Shown here: positions 49,487 through 62,690 of the stretch, one piece after another
Layout of the letters: each line of letters starts with the position of its first letter
Numbering within the stretch: the first letter of the stretch is position 1
Source: Stictocephala bisonia
Taxonomy: Eukaryota; Arthropoda; Insecta; Hemiptera; Membracidae
Reading direction: 5' to 3'
DNA length: 64,000 nt
Assembly: GCA_035578905.1 (NCBI GenBank)
Contig: JAQJVL010000609.1
Span: 120,001-184,000 of the forward strand
Program-made: the position numbers and the translations under genes
Notes under the pieces: model-generated
What the model was told of the DNA's origin: nothing
The model's database searches: none
What the model saw: the letters and a program-made list of their open reading frames with translations, nothing else

Positions 49487-49640
49487 CAGTGGCCTTCACC
49501 GGAGGGTTCCGACGTTATCGCAAGATAACGGAGTCAAGCAACATCGAGCGTAGCTGTCCTTTGGAAGGGTGACCATCTGAGTGATCACGTTCTTACATGC
49601 AGCCCACCTGCCCGGTCACTGGTGGTGGTTCGGAATATTA
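49487..49640 (+). repeat. 5S-rRNA-derived SINE, 3'-truncated
   Basis: Carries a hairpin (CGTTATC-GCAA-GATAACG, 49513-49530), then GTCAAGCAACATCGAG (5S box A-like) and GGAAGGGTGACC (5S box C-like). The 3' body of the other copies is lost after GGTTCGGAA. Confidence 0.8.
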
Positions 49641-49751
49641 ACCACTGTTTTTTTTTTTTTTTTTTTATCTTTTAGAAAAATATTATAAAATAATAATCAA
49701 TTAAAGTAATAACTGCTACCATATACTCATCTATGCAATAAACCACTGTAT

Positions 49752-49938
49752 TGCCGGCGTGGTGGCTCAGTTGCTAAGACTTCGGACTGCGGAGGGAGAG
49801 GGTCCAAGGTTCGAATCCCCACTGAGCTGACGATCGGTACTTTACTCGTTAAATAAAGTTGAAAAGCACAGGCCTGTAGGCCCATGTCAACTGGCGAGTG
49901 AAGATTATAAAAAAAATAAAGAAATAGAAAAAATAAAA
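49752..49938 (+). repeat. SINE1, full-length
   Basis: A-box TGGCTCAGTTGC (49763-49774) and B-box GGTTCGAATCC (49808-49818) at tRNA-like spacing, then the unique tail and an A-rich end. Best copy of this tRNA-derived family. Confidence 0.85.
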
Positions 49939-51720
49939 ATACTATCGAAGGATGTGATGTTCTTTCCGTACTGTTTTCTCAAAAATCAAAATAAAACCAC
50001 AGTTCTTATTCTCAATTGTAAATTACAAATGAAATTATAAAGGTTATTATGATCAATCTCACCTGGATCTGGTTTAAAACTGAGTGTATAGTGCCATCAA
50101 TTATCCTTTGATGAAAAAGTTACACAATATTAACAATCTGAATTAACAATAAACTATATATGTTGCATTATATCCGTTACGTTTCTAAGGAGGTTTTATA
50201 AGCAATATACAATTATTCTATTTTTAAGGTAGTTATGAGCATAGAAGAGTTCACAACTTTTGAAATAAATGACTTTCTTATTGAAATTCATAAACAATTT
50301 AATGTGTACATGATTATGTATTTTTAATCATATTTTGTGTCTTTCGGACTCTCACAAATAAGGAAAGAAAAAGCAAAAGCGTTAAGCACAAAAATTGTTC
50401 AGAGTTTTAAGATGTCACTATAAACAAATTTTAAGAGTGGGCTAACTTTACGCCGATTATTTCATACCTTTAATGCAATATATTTCTAAAAGATTTCTTA
50501 ATACTATTGTCTCTCGTTATTGATTAAAGCAAATTAATTTATTTGTGTAAAAAGTTAACAATATGTTGCTTTTAGAATCTACTAAAATTAGAAAAGTTTC
50601 CTGAACAAGTTGTATTTTCCAACTATAGTCAGTCAACTATATCCAATCAAACTGACTAAAGTGTTTCTTAGAAATAAAGGACGTATTACAAATGCCTTTC
50701 CAGCGTTTTTGTAATTCACTTTAGTGGTCAGAAAGAAAAAGAGAGAGAAGAGTTACACATCAATTAGGAGTCAATTCTTCAGTTCCCGGAGGTTTAATTA
50801 AAAGTAATTAATCTAGCTCTTGAAACTTTCCAGCGTTCGTTTCTTACGTCTTCACTTCATTACACAAACACAAGTAAGACTTTACTGTAAAGGGAAAGGG
50901 AGATTTTATCTGATCTAAATTATATCTTCTAAACCGTCCAACTGTTTATATAATTGTGTATGATTTAATCACAATCTAAAGGAAGATAAATATAAAAATT
51001 CGTTATATCTTTCTTTTCAAGATTTTATATGAGATAAGGTAGATCACTGTGGTCAAGTATGGTAAAAAAATTGGTCGCATTAATTACTTAGTCCGTAAAA
51101 GCAATAACATTATCTTGGAATTATATATTTTATCATAACACAAAATTATTTGTGCATAAACTTTTTGTATGCTAGAGAAAAACTGCATTGATTTTTTTGT
51201 TCAATTAAACTAAAATATTCTGTATATTAATTGTCAAAACTATTATATATTATATACACTATATAGTAGGTTATTTACCTTTGTGATCTGTCCAGTAATC
51301 CAACATTATATATTGACTTAGCAAGTGGAGATATGAATTATTATTGAAGCAGTGTCCCCTTCAATACTACGCAGCGTTAGTTGCAGGTTGAGGCCAAACT
51401 GTTTGGAGACCATTGTCTAGTCGTATATCAACGTAGTAAATGAGTATTTTTTTAAATCCAACAACCAGATAAGGCTTTGGTACTAACTCATAGCCATATC
51501 TGGTACTTGAACTTTTATTACTCTATCTGAAAAATGTCACTTGTAAAAAGAAAATTTGCTATTTAAACATTTATGTTTCAGTTAATTTAAAACAAATTAA
51601 TATTGATTAAAACAAAAAATACAGTTTTTATTTTGTTTCTACAAATGTCACGTATTACTTAACTTTTTTTAAATCATAATAGTATACCAATAGGTTTTAT
51701 GCTCGGTCCTCTGAGTACCA

Positions 51721-52045
51721 ACATGGCGTCCGCTCAATGGTTGCTATCGGCGTGGACACTACTAGAGAAGTCTGGGTGTCCTTGCTGCGTGACAGTCAGT
51801 ATCCGAATGTTGTGTAGGGGAGAGAAGTAAGAATTTAGCTTATCAGTTGAAATCAGACCAATAATAATTAATTCGGATTCCACGTAAAGCTGTAGGTCCC
51901 TTAATTAGGAAATCCATAAATGGCCCGTTCTGAGTTTAAGTCGAACTCAGTAAACAGCCTACACACTCATCCTCATCTCATATAATTATTCATATTCGCC
52001 CTAAAATACGGACAAAGTTGTGTCAAAGTATCTTTGAGAATAATT
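51721..52045 (+). repeat. SINE2 in D2 unit A
   Basis: Head GCGTCCGCTCAATGGTTGC through CATATTCGCCC; matches 29168-29512. Confidence 0.75.
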
Positions 52046-53186
52046 TAAGAATGCGTAATCATTTTTCCTGAAATACACTTCAATATACTTTTTATATAAC
52101 ATTTAAATTCAATAAATTCAAAGAAATGTTATTTATATCGATAACTTATTCAAGAAAATAAGTTATCTTCAAAACAGAAGGAAATAGTAATATTTTTCAA
52201 AACTCCGTATTTTCCTATTTAAAACCATACTAATTTTAAACACTCATTAGCGATGTTATTTTGTAATTCAACTTAATAATGCCTGTAAATGGACTACTTT
52301 ATAGAATCCACCCGTTATAAACCCAGCTTTCTGAACATCAAACACAAGCTCCCGTAATGGGGTGTCGGATTACTCTTTTAACATTATTCTCTGTAAAGAA
52401 TACTTTATATAAACATATCTTTTGTCTTTTTTACCATTTTCACACGGGTTTCATTAGATGTTATGTGAAAATTAACTCGACGCTTTTGTTTAAGAAAACA
52501 ATAAAATAAATATTCAAAAGATGTCTTCATAGATTTATATCCAGACTAATCACTTATTTAATTTCTTTCTCTTTTCCACTAATCAGGCAGTATTAAATTC
52601 AAAGGTAGACCTGGATCGGTTTAAGTGGATCGACTACGTACACCTTGGTAGGACATTATCCGTAACGTACATCCTGATCAACTTTCATTTGCTTAATCGA
52701 TTTAATACTTCTGAAGAACTTCCACATCATCCACTGCTTCGTTGGATTGTACATTAATACTTCAATGTCCATGAACTTTTCTGTAATTCACAGAGCATGT
52801 TTAGTGATAAAAAAACTATCAGAACGTGACGACTGTTCTGATTTTTAATTGTGAAATTCACGTAGTGCAAGATACATTATTTGGTCTGATGTAGTATATG
52901 GGTTCTTTTTTCCATTTATGCATGTTATAAAAGCACACAATATACTGACATAAATTTGTTGTACTATAAGATTAATGGATTAGTGAAAATCTTTCGTTCG
53001 GAAAGGTTTATAATTTGGGTTGGTGAGTGACTATATATATTTATGAAAGTATTTATGTAAATAATACTCATTAATATGAATTGATATAGTAAACTTAACA
53101 GTTTGATGCATTAATGATAATTATGATAAATACATAATATCAATATTATAACGTAATAACTAAACATATAACGTATCAAATCCATT

Positions 53187-53290
53187 ACATCGAGCGTAGC
53201 TGTAATTTGGAAGGGTGACCGTCTGAGTGATCACGTTCTTACATGCAGCCCGCCTGCCCGGTAACTGGTGGTGGTTCGGAATATTAACCA
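53187..53290 (+). repeat. 5S SINE remnant at the D2 junction
   Basis: Begins mid-box A at ACATCGAGCG because the duplication broke there; it keeps the box C-like GGAAGGGTGACCG. Confidence 0.8.
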
Positions 53291-53400
53291 CTGTTTTTTT
53301 TTTTCTTTTTTTCAAATCTTTTGGAAAAATATTATAAAATAATAATAAATTAAAGTAATAACTGCTAACATATACTCATTTATGCAATAAACCACTGTAT

Positions 53401-53592
53401 TGCCGGCGTGGTGGCTCAGTTGCTAAGGCTTCGGACTGTGGAGGGCAAGGACCAAGGTTCGAATCCCCACTGAGCTGACGATCGTTAATTCACTCGTTGA
53501 ATAAAGTTGAAGCACAGGCCTGTAGGCCCATGTCAACTGGCGAGTGAAGATTATAAAAAAAATAAAGAAATAGAAAAAATAAAAAAATAAAA
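53401..53592 (+). repeat. SINE1 in D2 unit B
   Basis: Counterpart of 49752-49938 with A- and B-boxes intact. Confidence 0.85.
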
Positions 53593-55377
53593 ATACTATC
53601 GATGGATGTGATGTTCTTTCCGTACTGTTTTCTCATAAATGAAAATAAAACCACAGTTCTTATTCTCAACTGTAAATTACAAATGAAATTATAGAGGTTA
53701 TTATGATCAATCTCACCTGGATCTGGTTTAAAACTGAGTGTATGTTGCCATCAATTATCCTTTGATGAAAAAGTTATACAATATTAACAATCTGAATTAA
53801 CAATAAACTATATATGTTGCATTATATCCGTTACGTTTCTAAGGAGGTTTTATAAGCAATATACAATTATTCCATTTTTAAGGTAGTTATGAACATAGAT
53901 CAGTTCACAACTTTTGAAATAAATGACTTTCTTCTTGAAATTCATAAAAAATTTAATTTGTACAGGATTATGTATTTTTAATCATATTTTGTGTCTTTCG
54001 GACTCTCAAATATAAGGGAAGAAAAAGCAAAAGCGTTAAGCACAAAAATTGTTCAGAATTTTAAGATGTCATTATAAACAAATTTTAAGAGTGGGCTAAC
54101 TTTACGCAGATTATTTCATACCTTTAATGCAATATATTTCTAAAAGATTTCATAATACTATTGTCTCTCCTTATTGATTAAAGCAAATTAAATTATTTGT
54201 GTAAAAAGTTAACAATATGTTGCTTTTAGAATCTACTAAAATTAGAAAAGTTTCCTGAACAAGTTGTATTTTCCAACTATAGTCATTCAACTATATCCAA
54301 TCAAACTGACTAAAGTGTTTCTTAGAGATAAAGGACGTCTTACAAATGCCTTTCCAGCGTTTTTGTAATTCACTTTAGTGGTCAGAAAGAAAAAGAGAGA
54401 GAAGAGTTACACATCAATTAGGAGTCAATTCTTCAGTTCCCGGAGGTTTAATTAAAGTAATTAATCTAGCTCTTGCAAACTTTCCAGTGGTTCGTTTCTT
54501 ACGTCTTCACTACATTACACAATCACAAGTAAGACTTTACTGTAAAAGGAAAGGGAGATTTTATCTTATCTAAATTATATCTTCTAAACCGTCCAAATGT
54601 TTATATAATTGTGTATGATTTAATCGCAATCTAAAGGAAGATAAATTCAAAAATTCGTTCTATCTTTCTTTTCAAGATTTTATATGAGATAAGGTAGATC
54701 ACTGTGGTCAAGTATGGTAAAAAAATTGGTCGCATTAATTACTTAGTCCGTAAAAGCAATAACATTATCTTGGAATTATATATTTTATCATACACAAAAT
54801 TATTTGTGCATAAACTTTTTGTATGCTAGAGAAAAACTGCATTGATTTTTTTGTTCAATTAAACTAAAATATTCTGTATATTAATTGTCAAAACTATTAT
54901 ATATTATATACACTATATAGTAGGTTATTTACCTTTGTGATCTGTCAAGTAATCCAACATTATATATTGACTTAGCAAGTGGAGATATGAATTATTATTG
55001 AAGCAGTGTCCCCTTCAATACTACGCAGCGTTAGTTGCAGGTTGAGGCCAAACTGTTTGGAGACCATTGTCTAGTCATATATCAACGTAGTAAATGAGTA
55101 TTTTTTTTAAATCCAACAACCAGATAAGGCTTTGGTACTAACTCATAGCCATATCTGGTACTTGAACTTTTATTACTCTATCTGAAAAATGTCACTTGTA
55201 AAAAGAAAATTTGCTATTTAAACATTTATGTTTCAGTTAATTTAAAACAAATTAATATTGATTAAAACAAAAAAATACAGTTTTTATTTTGTTTCTAAAA
55301 ATGTCACGTATTACTTAACTTTTTTTAAATCATAATAGTATACCAATAGGTTTTATGCTCGGTCCTCTAAGTACCAA

Positions 55378-55700
55378 CATGGCGTCCGCTCAATGGTTGC
55401 TATCGGCGTGGACACTACTAGAGAAGTCTGGGTGTCCTTGCTGCGTGACAGTCAGTATCCGAATGTTGTGTAGGGGAGAGAAGTAAGAATTTAGCTTATC
55501 AGTTGAAATCAGACCAATAATAATTAATTCGGATTCCACGTAAAGCTGTAGGTCCCTTAATTGGGAGATCCATAAATGGCCCGTTCTGAGTTTAAGTCGA
55601 ACTCAGTAAACAGCCTACACACTCATCCTCATCTCATATAATTATTCATATTCGCCCTAAAATACGGACAAAGTTGTGTCAAAGTATCTTTGAGAATAAT
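55378..55700 (+). repeat. SINE2 in D2 unit B
   Basis: Counterpart of 51721-52045. Confidence 0.75.
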
Positions 55701-56845
55701 TTAAGAATGCGTAACCATTTTTCCTGAAATACACTTCAGTATACCTTTTATATAACACTTAAATTCAATAAATTCAAAGAAATGTTATTTATATCGATAA
55801 CTTATTCAAGAAAATAAGTTATCTTCAAAACAGAAGGAAATAGTAATATTTTTCAAAACTCCGTATTTTCCTATTTAAAACCATACTAATTTTAAACACT
55901 CATTAGCGATGTTATTTTGTAATTCAACTTAATAATGCCTGTAAATGGACTACTTTATAGAATTCACCCGTTATAAAGCCAGCTTTCTAAACATCAAACA
56001 CAAGCTCCCGCAATGGGATGTCGGATTACTCTTTTAACATTATTCTCTGTAAAGAATACTTTATATAAACATATCTTTCATCTTTTTTACCATTTTCACT
56101 CGGGTTTCATTAGATGTTATGTGAAAATTAACTCGACGCTTTTGTTTATGAAAACAATAAAAATAATATTCAAAAGATATCTTTATAGATTTATATCCAG
56201 ACTAATCACTTATTCAATTTCTTTCTCTTTTCCACTAATCAGGTAGTATCAACTTTAAAGGTAGACCTGGATCGGTTTAAGTGGATCGACTACGTACACC
56301 TTGGTAGGACATTATCCGTAACGTACATCCTGATCAACTTTCATTTGCTTAATCGATTTAATACTTCTGAAGAACTTCCACATCATCCGCTGCTACGTTG
56401 GATTGTAAATTAGTTCTTCAATGTCCATGAACTTTTCTGTAATTCACTGAGCATGTTTACTGATAAAACAACTATCCAGAACGTGACGACTGTTATGATT
56501 TTTAATTGTGAAATGTACGTAGTGCAAGATGCGTTATTTGGTCTGATGTAGTATATGGGTTCATTTCTCCATTTATGCATGTTATAAAAGGACACAATGT
56601 ATTGACATAAATTTGTTTCACTATAAGAATTATGGCTTAGTGAAAATCTTCCATTCGGAAAGGTTTAAAATTTGGGTTGGTGAGTGACTATATATATTTA
56701 TGAAAGTATTTATGTAAATAATACTCATTATTATGAATTGATATAATAAACGTAATAGTTTGATGCATTAATGATAATTATGATAAATACATAATATCAA
56801 CATTATACCGTAATAACTAAACATATAAGCCATCAAATTCATCAC

Positions 56846-57726
56846 AATTGTAATGTCTATTTTGTTTATACTTAACAATAGTATCTCATACAGATTTTTT
56901 TGAGCTTTGATTAGCTAACTAGTATACAATGCGTTTTTTTATTGTAAACTATACCGGCAAATATTTTATTTGCAATACTTTTTTTTAATTGTATTTTATG
57001 CTCCGTAGACTCACGAATAAATAGTAGTGCGAAAATAAAAAGTAATGACAAGATTTTGGGAAATGATGACCAATTGGAACGTGTAAATTAAAATACAAAA
57101 AAAAATGACTAAGTTCAATATTTGTATAACTAACTACATACCATTTTTATTTTAATTAATATCAATACATTGACGCTCAATAATTAAGAGCAATTCAATT
57201 AAATTTAATAATTCTATGTCTTACTACAAACTTCTTTCCTTCTCATGTTTTGCGAATACTTAAATACTGGCTTAATATTAAAACAAGATCTTTACTGAAC
57301 GAGGGTTTTTTTTATGAACTGAAATCTATACTTGCCTCTATCTCTTTAAAATACAATAATATTGTATGTAACAGCAAATAATGTTTCTTAATACATATGG
57401 TCGTCAATATAAAATTGATTTCGTTACGCAAGTAGAAATATGTATACAAAACAGGCAAAATAAAGTGGCATTTAAGAATAGTATAATTGTTTTGGAATCT
57501 CTAATATACTGACATAGATAATGTGAAGATAAAAGTTTAGTTTGACCTCCAATTGGTTTGATTGGAGATTCTGTGTGCTTGAGTTTTATAACAATCTGCC
57601 TCAACATACAGAAAAATGTTGTGATTATTATTATTTTATTTCTTCATATAAAAAAATTTTGTCTTAAATATATTTCTCACTCGTTGAAGTACCAGGAAAT
57701 AGTAGACTCTCATAAAGTTTACCCAG
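56846..57726. other. unannotated AT-rich stretch
   Basis: No gene seen. 57645-57726 duplicates 49410-49486. Confidence 0.5.
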
Positions 57727-57960
57727 TAGCCTTAACCGGAGGGTTCCGACGTTATCGTAAGATAACGGAGTCAAGCAACATCGAGTGTGGCTGCCCTTAG
57801 ATGGGAGACCGTCTGATCACGTTCTTTCATAGTCCGCCTGCCCGGTCACTGGTGGCGGTTCGGAAGCTACCCTTAAGCCATAGGTCCCCAGGTTAAGTGT
57901 TAGAAAGGTCTTCTTAGCTCTAACTTCACCTGGTGAAATAAGACGATCTTTAAGTTTAAG
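57727..57960 (+). repeat. 5S-rRNA-derived SINE, full length
   Basis: About 234 bp: hairpin with GTAA loop (57750-57767), box A-like GTCAAGCAACATCGAG, box C-like CTTAGATGGGAGACCG (near the insect 5S sequence), then a unique 3' body ending in AAGACGATCTTTAAG. Confidence 0.85.
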
Positions 57961-58174
57961 TTTTGGTAAACACTGAAGTGTTATAGTCCCTAAGAAACCT
58001 CAGCAGGATGCACAGTTTAGCAGTAGACAGGAATAGAAATTTAAACAGGTTCAAATGTCTAACAATCATGCCGTTAGTGTCAAGGAAAGATACGTATTTC
58101 CTTTCAGATTTCTTAAGACTTCAGAGAAGCCAATAAAGTATCTTAACAGAGGGATCTAAAATTGAGTGTTATAC

Positions 58175-58245
58175 GGGGGGGGGGCTCCTTATACGAGTAC
58201 AGGGCTCCTTATACGAGTACGGGGCTCCTTATATAGGGGTAAAGG
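58175..58245 (+). repeat. G10 run plus 20-bp repeat x3
   Basis: Ten G residues, then three units of GGGCTCCTTATACGAGTAC type, the last degenerate. Several further G-runs follow with loops near 15 bases. Confidence 0.85.
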
Positions 58246-58679
58246 GTACTGGGCTGAAAAGAAGCCCTCGTAGATTCAATTTCTGTTGAGATACTTATAG
58301 CTTTTTTAAAATATTTGGTCCTTGCAGCTTTATAGGTTTGTCCATTGGTTCTGGGTTAATAGATTTAGAAACTACTTAATCCGTTATCTTTCAATTTTTC
58401 TTCTTTTTTGTTTGGCAAATGGTATAGCTGTGATACCACACAAGTGACAATACACCACCACAGTTGTCATTATTTAGCACCACCCAGCGGACATGTACAT
58501 GTTAAAGAGTGTTGCAGACGCAGATGAGACTAATTTAATTTTTATTTTCTTCCACCTTCTCGTAGTTTGGAGCTGTCTTTGACAGCCATACAATTTATTT
58601 ATGTAATCCAAGCGATAATGTCGGATCAATCAGTATTACGACCCTCATCATCATCGGTCGTACATGAGAGTATGCCCTC

Positions 58680-59215
58680 AGCCACTTGCTATAGCTGCCA
58701 TGTCTGTGTCGTTGTTGACTGCCCAATAGTGCGTCCATATTAACTGAGTGCGAAGCTCTGGAGTTCAAGAGATAGAGAATATTCGGAACGAGCTCTCAGA
58801 TGAAAGAATGGTGTAGCTAGTCTGTGGAAAAAGATTTTAGAGCTGGCTAAGCCACTTGGAATAGGTACCCCATCATAGGTAGGCAACAGGGGAGCACAAT
58901 AAATCTATGAACGGCCTCAGAGCGTTCCTTCCCCTCAGTAAACTAAACTAAATGGTGCGTACGAGCCCAATACATATTGTGGCATGAATGAAAATGGACG
59001 TTCAATCATATTTATGACTCTCCTTGTGACGTATGACATTTATTGTGTGTTAGACCATGCGCTCATTCCCATGTGTTAATGCAATTTCATTGGCCACGTC
59101 CAACCCCAATACATATTGTCCCTAGAATGAAAATGGATGTTCATTCAGATTTATGACTCTTTTCACTACCAGTGACAATAATGTTGTATATCGTGCCATT
59201 TGGACAAAGTTATGA
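58680..59215 (+). repeat. 173-bp family units, D3 copy B, with insertion
   Basis: Unit landmarks occur at 58719 (CCAATAGTGCGTCC), about 58952 (AATGGTGCGTACG) and about 59100. The first is cut off at 58741 by a GC-richer ~205-bp insert (58742-58945) ending TAAACTAAACTAAA, probably a 5'-truncated LINE. Confidence 0.7.
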
Positions 59216-59652
59216 CGTTTTGTAATAAATAGAAAGTAGTATTTATTTGAAAGTAAAATTTAGGATCTAAAATTCCTGTCTCACACTTAACCATTAACCT
59301 CTTATGATCTATTCTTGTTGTTGTTTCGACATGGTATAGTTATGTAGTTAACTAACCGACAAGTTGTTTGGGCGTTTTGAGACACTGATCAATAAACTAT
59401 TTAGTGCAGTTGACAACAGTGCATGTACTCGTACTTCAAGTTCTCTTTACTCACAAAGATACAACTGTTTCAAAATGCAATTAACTCACATTAGGTCCTC
59501 TATTGTGAAAATAAAAAGAAATATTACCTTATTAGAATAGCGAGTATTGCACACTACTTTTAAATTCTGCAATACCATAGAAGTCCTTTATTTATTCTAA
59601 CTGGTTATGTATTAATGATAATTTACATCTTACTTATATCAGAACCAGAATT

Positions 59653-59890
59653 ACCAGTGGCTTTGACCGGAGGGTTTCGACGTTATCGCAAGATAACGGA
59701 GTCAAGCAACATCGAGCGTGGCTGTCCCTTGACCAGTCTGGGCGATCCTGTCCTTGCAAACAGCACGCCTGCCCGGTCACTGGTGGTGGTTCGGAAGTCA
59801 CCCTTTATGTCGTTGGTCCCCAGGTCAAGTGTTAGAAAAAGCTTCTTGTACCTAACTTGATCTGTTAAAATAAGATGATCTTTAACTTTT
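59653..59890 (+). repeat. 5S-rRNA-derived SINE, full length
   Basis: Same order as 57727-57960: hairpin with GCAA loop (59681-59698), box A-like segment, degraded box C, 3' body with GGTCCCCAGGTCAAGTGTTAG and AAGATGATCTTTAA. Confidence 0.85.
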
Positions 59891-60080
59891 TTAATGTTAA
59901 CCTGTAAACAACTTATAATATTGACCCTCAGTACATCAATAAGTAAGCAGATCTGAAGCTACAAAAACGTATTAACAAACGTGGATTTATTAAAATATCT
60001 CGTAACTATAAATAAGTAATTATATTTACATTTAAAAGGTATTTTGAGAAAATGGAAACACATAAGCTCTAAGGAAGGCT

Positions 60081-60625
60081 AAGGTTGTTGGCGATTTGTC
60101 ATCATTACGTGAAAAATACCAATCACGACGTTTCGATTTGGTAAAACCCTAATCATTTTCAAGGGCTTAAAACTAAATTACATCTAAACAAACATGTTCT
60201 TAAATTAGCAAATTTATCTACATTAATTATCAACATTTTAACCTAGATCCTAAAATGAGATACAATAAAATGAACCAATATTATAATAATGTACCAAATA
60301 TAAAAAATGTTAACTGGGTGAATTCAATATAACTAATGTAGTTTTCACAGCTATAAACTAATATAATTAATTAGTTATATTAATTTTACCCAGTTAAAAT
60401 TTTTATATTTGGTAGAAGTTCATTTTGTTGTATCCCATTCTAGGATCTAGGTTAAAATATAGATAATTAATGTAGATAAGTTTACTAATTTAAGAACGTA
60501 GTTTTAGAACATGTTTGTTTAGATGTAATTTAGTTTTTAGCCCTTGAAAAAGATTTGGGTTTTACCAAAACGAAACGTGGTGATTGGTATTTTTTACGTA
60601 ATGATGGCAAATGTCCAACAACCTT
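60081..60625. mobile_element. 545-bp foldback (palindromic) element
   Basis: Two ~260-bp arms (60081 to about 60340 and about 60362-60625) are reverse complements over nearly their whole length with small indels; the loop is only 20-30 bases. Ends read AAGGTTGTTGG and CCAACAACCTT. No coding capacity. Likely a foldback MITE; superfamily unknown. Confidence 0.85.
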
Positions 60626-61249
60626 TGACTTCCTCATCTGATACTCCATCATTAACAAATTTCAAAAAAATAAGTTATATCAAACGTAAATGGAGTAAAA
60701 AATAAAATAAATATACAAATTTTAAATTTAGTTCAATATTTTTATACTGAAAAGGACTGTTTTCAATATAAAAGATATTTAGTTTTAACTTCTCTCAAAA
60801 CTCTTCCACGTCAAAATTTTTCCATTTCCATATAATTCATTTTAACTCATTTCATAAGTTAACATTTTATATTTGGTATTTATATTCCTACAAATATTAT
60901 GTTAGTAATACATATATTAACATGTAAGTATAATGGTTAATCATCCGTTAGTCTTATTCGTATACGTTTTAGTATTTTCAGACACCAAAAACATTCGTAA
61001 AATAAATCCATTAAAATACGTTACAAACTAACTAAACCACCTAAATCAAATTATTCCACTTTAATTGGTTTTATAAAAGTACATATAAGAAATATTGTCA
61101 TTACATTCATATAATTCTCTCTCTGAGTAGCATTAAAATTTGTGTTTTACGCAAACTTAGCTATGCGTACTTATTATTGTACATACAATAATAAATGACT
61201 TAAGGTCTAATTTAACTACAAATAACAGCGCCACAAGTACACATAAATT

Positions 61250-62690
<1,441 letters not shown>

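Larger units (their letters stand above)
49541..53186. repeat. D2 tandem duplication, unit A
   Basis: A 3646-bp unit directly repeated at 53187-56845 and nearly identical by eye. It starts inside the box A segment of the 5S SINE. It holds 5S-SINE remainder, SINE1, unassigned AT-rich DNA (49939-51720 and 52046-53186) and SINE2. No gene seen. Confidence 0.95.
53187..56845. repeat. D2 tandem duplication, unit B
   Basis: Second unit, with scattered substitutions and 1-10-bp indels relative to unit A. The junction with unit A joins CATTAC to ATCGAGCG. A 77-codon frame at 56013-56246 stops earlier in unit A. Confidence 0.95.

Noticed and set aside
49752..49938. Functional tRNA gene
   Set aside because: A- and B-boxes are present, but there is no acceptor stem or cloverleaf; the unique tail and repeated occurrence show a SINE.
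56013..56246. 77-codon frame in D2 unit B
   Set aside because: Unit A, almost identical DNA, stops earlier in the same frame.
57727..57960. Functional 5S rRNA gene
   Set aside because: Only the internal-promoter part resembles 5S; the ends do not form the 5S terminal helix and the 3' body is unrelated.
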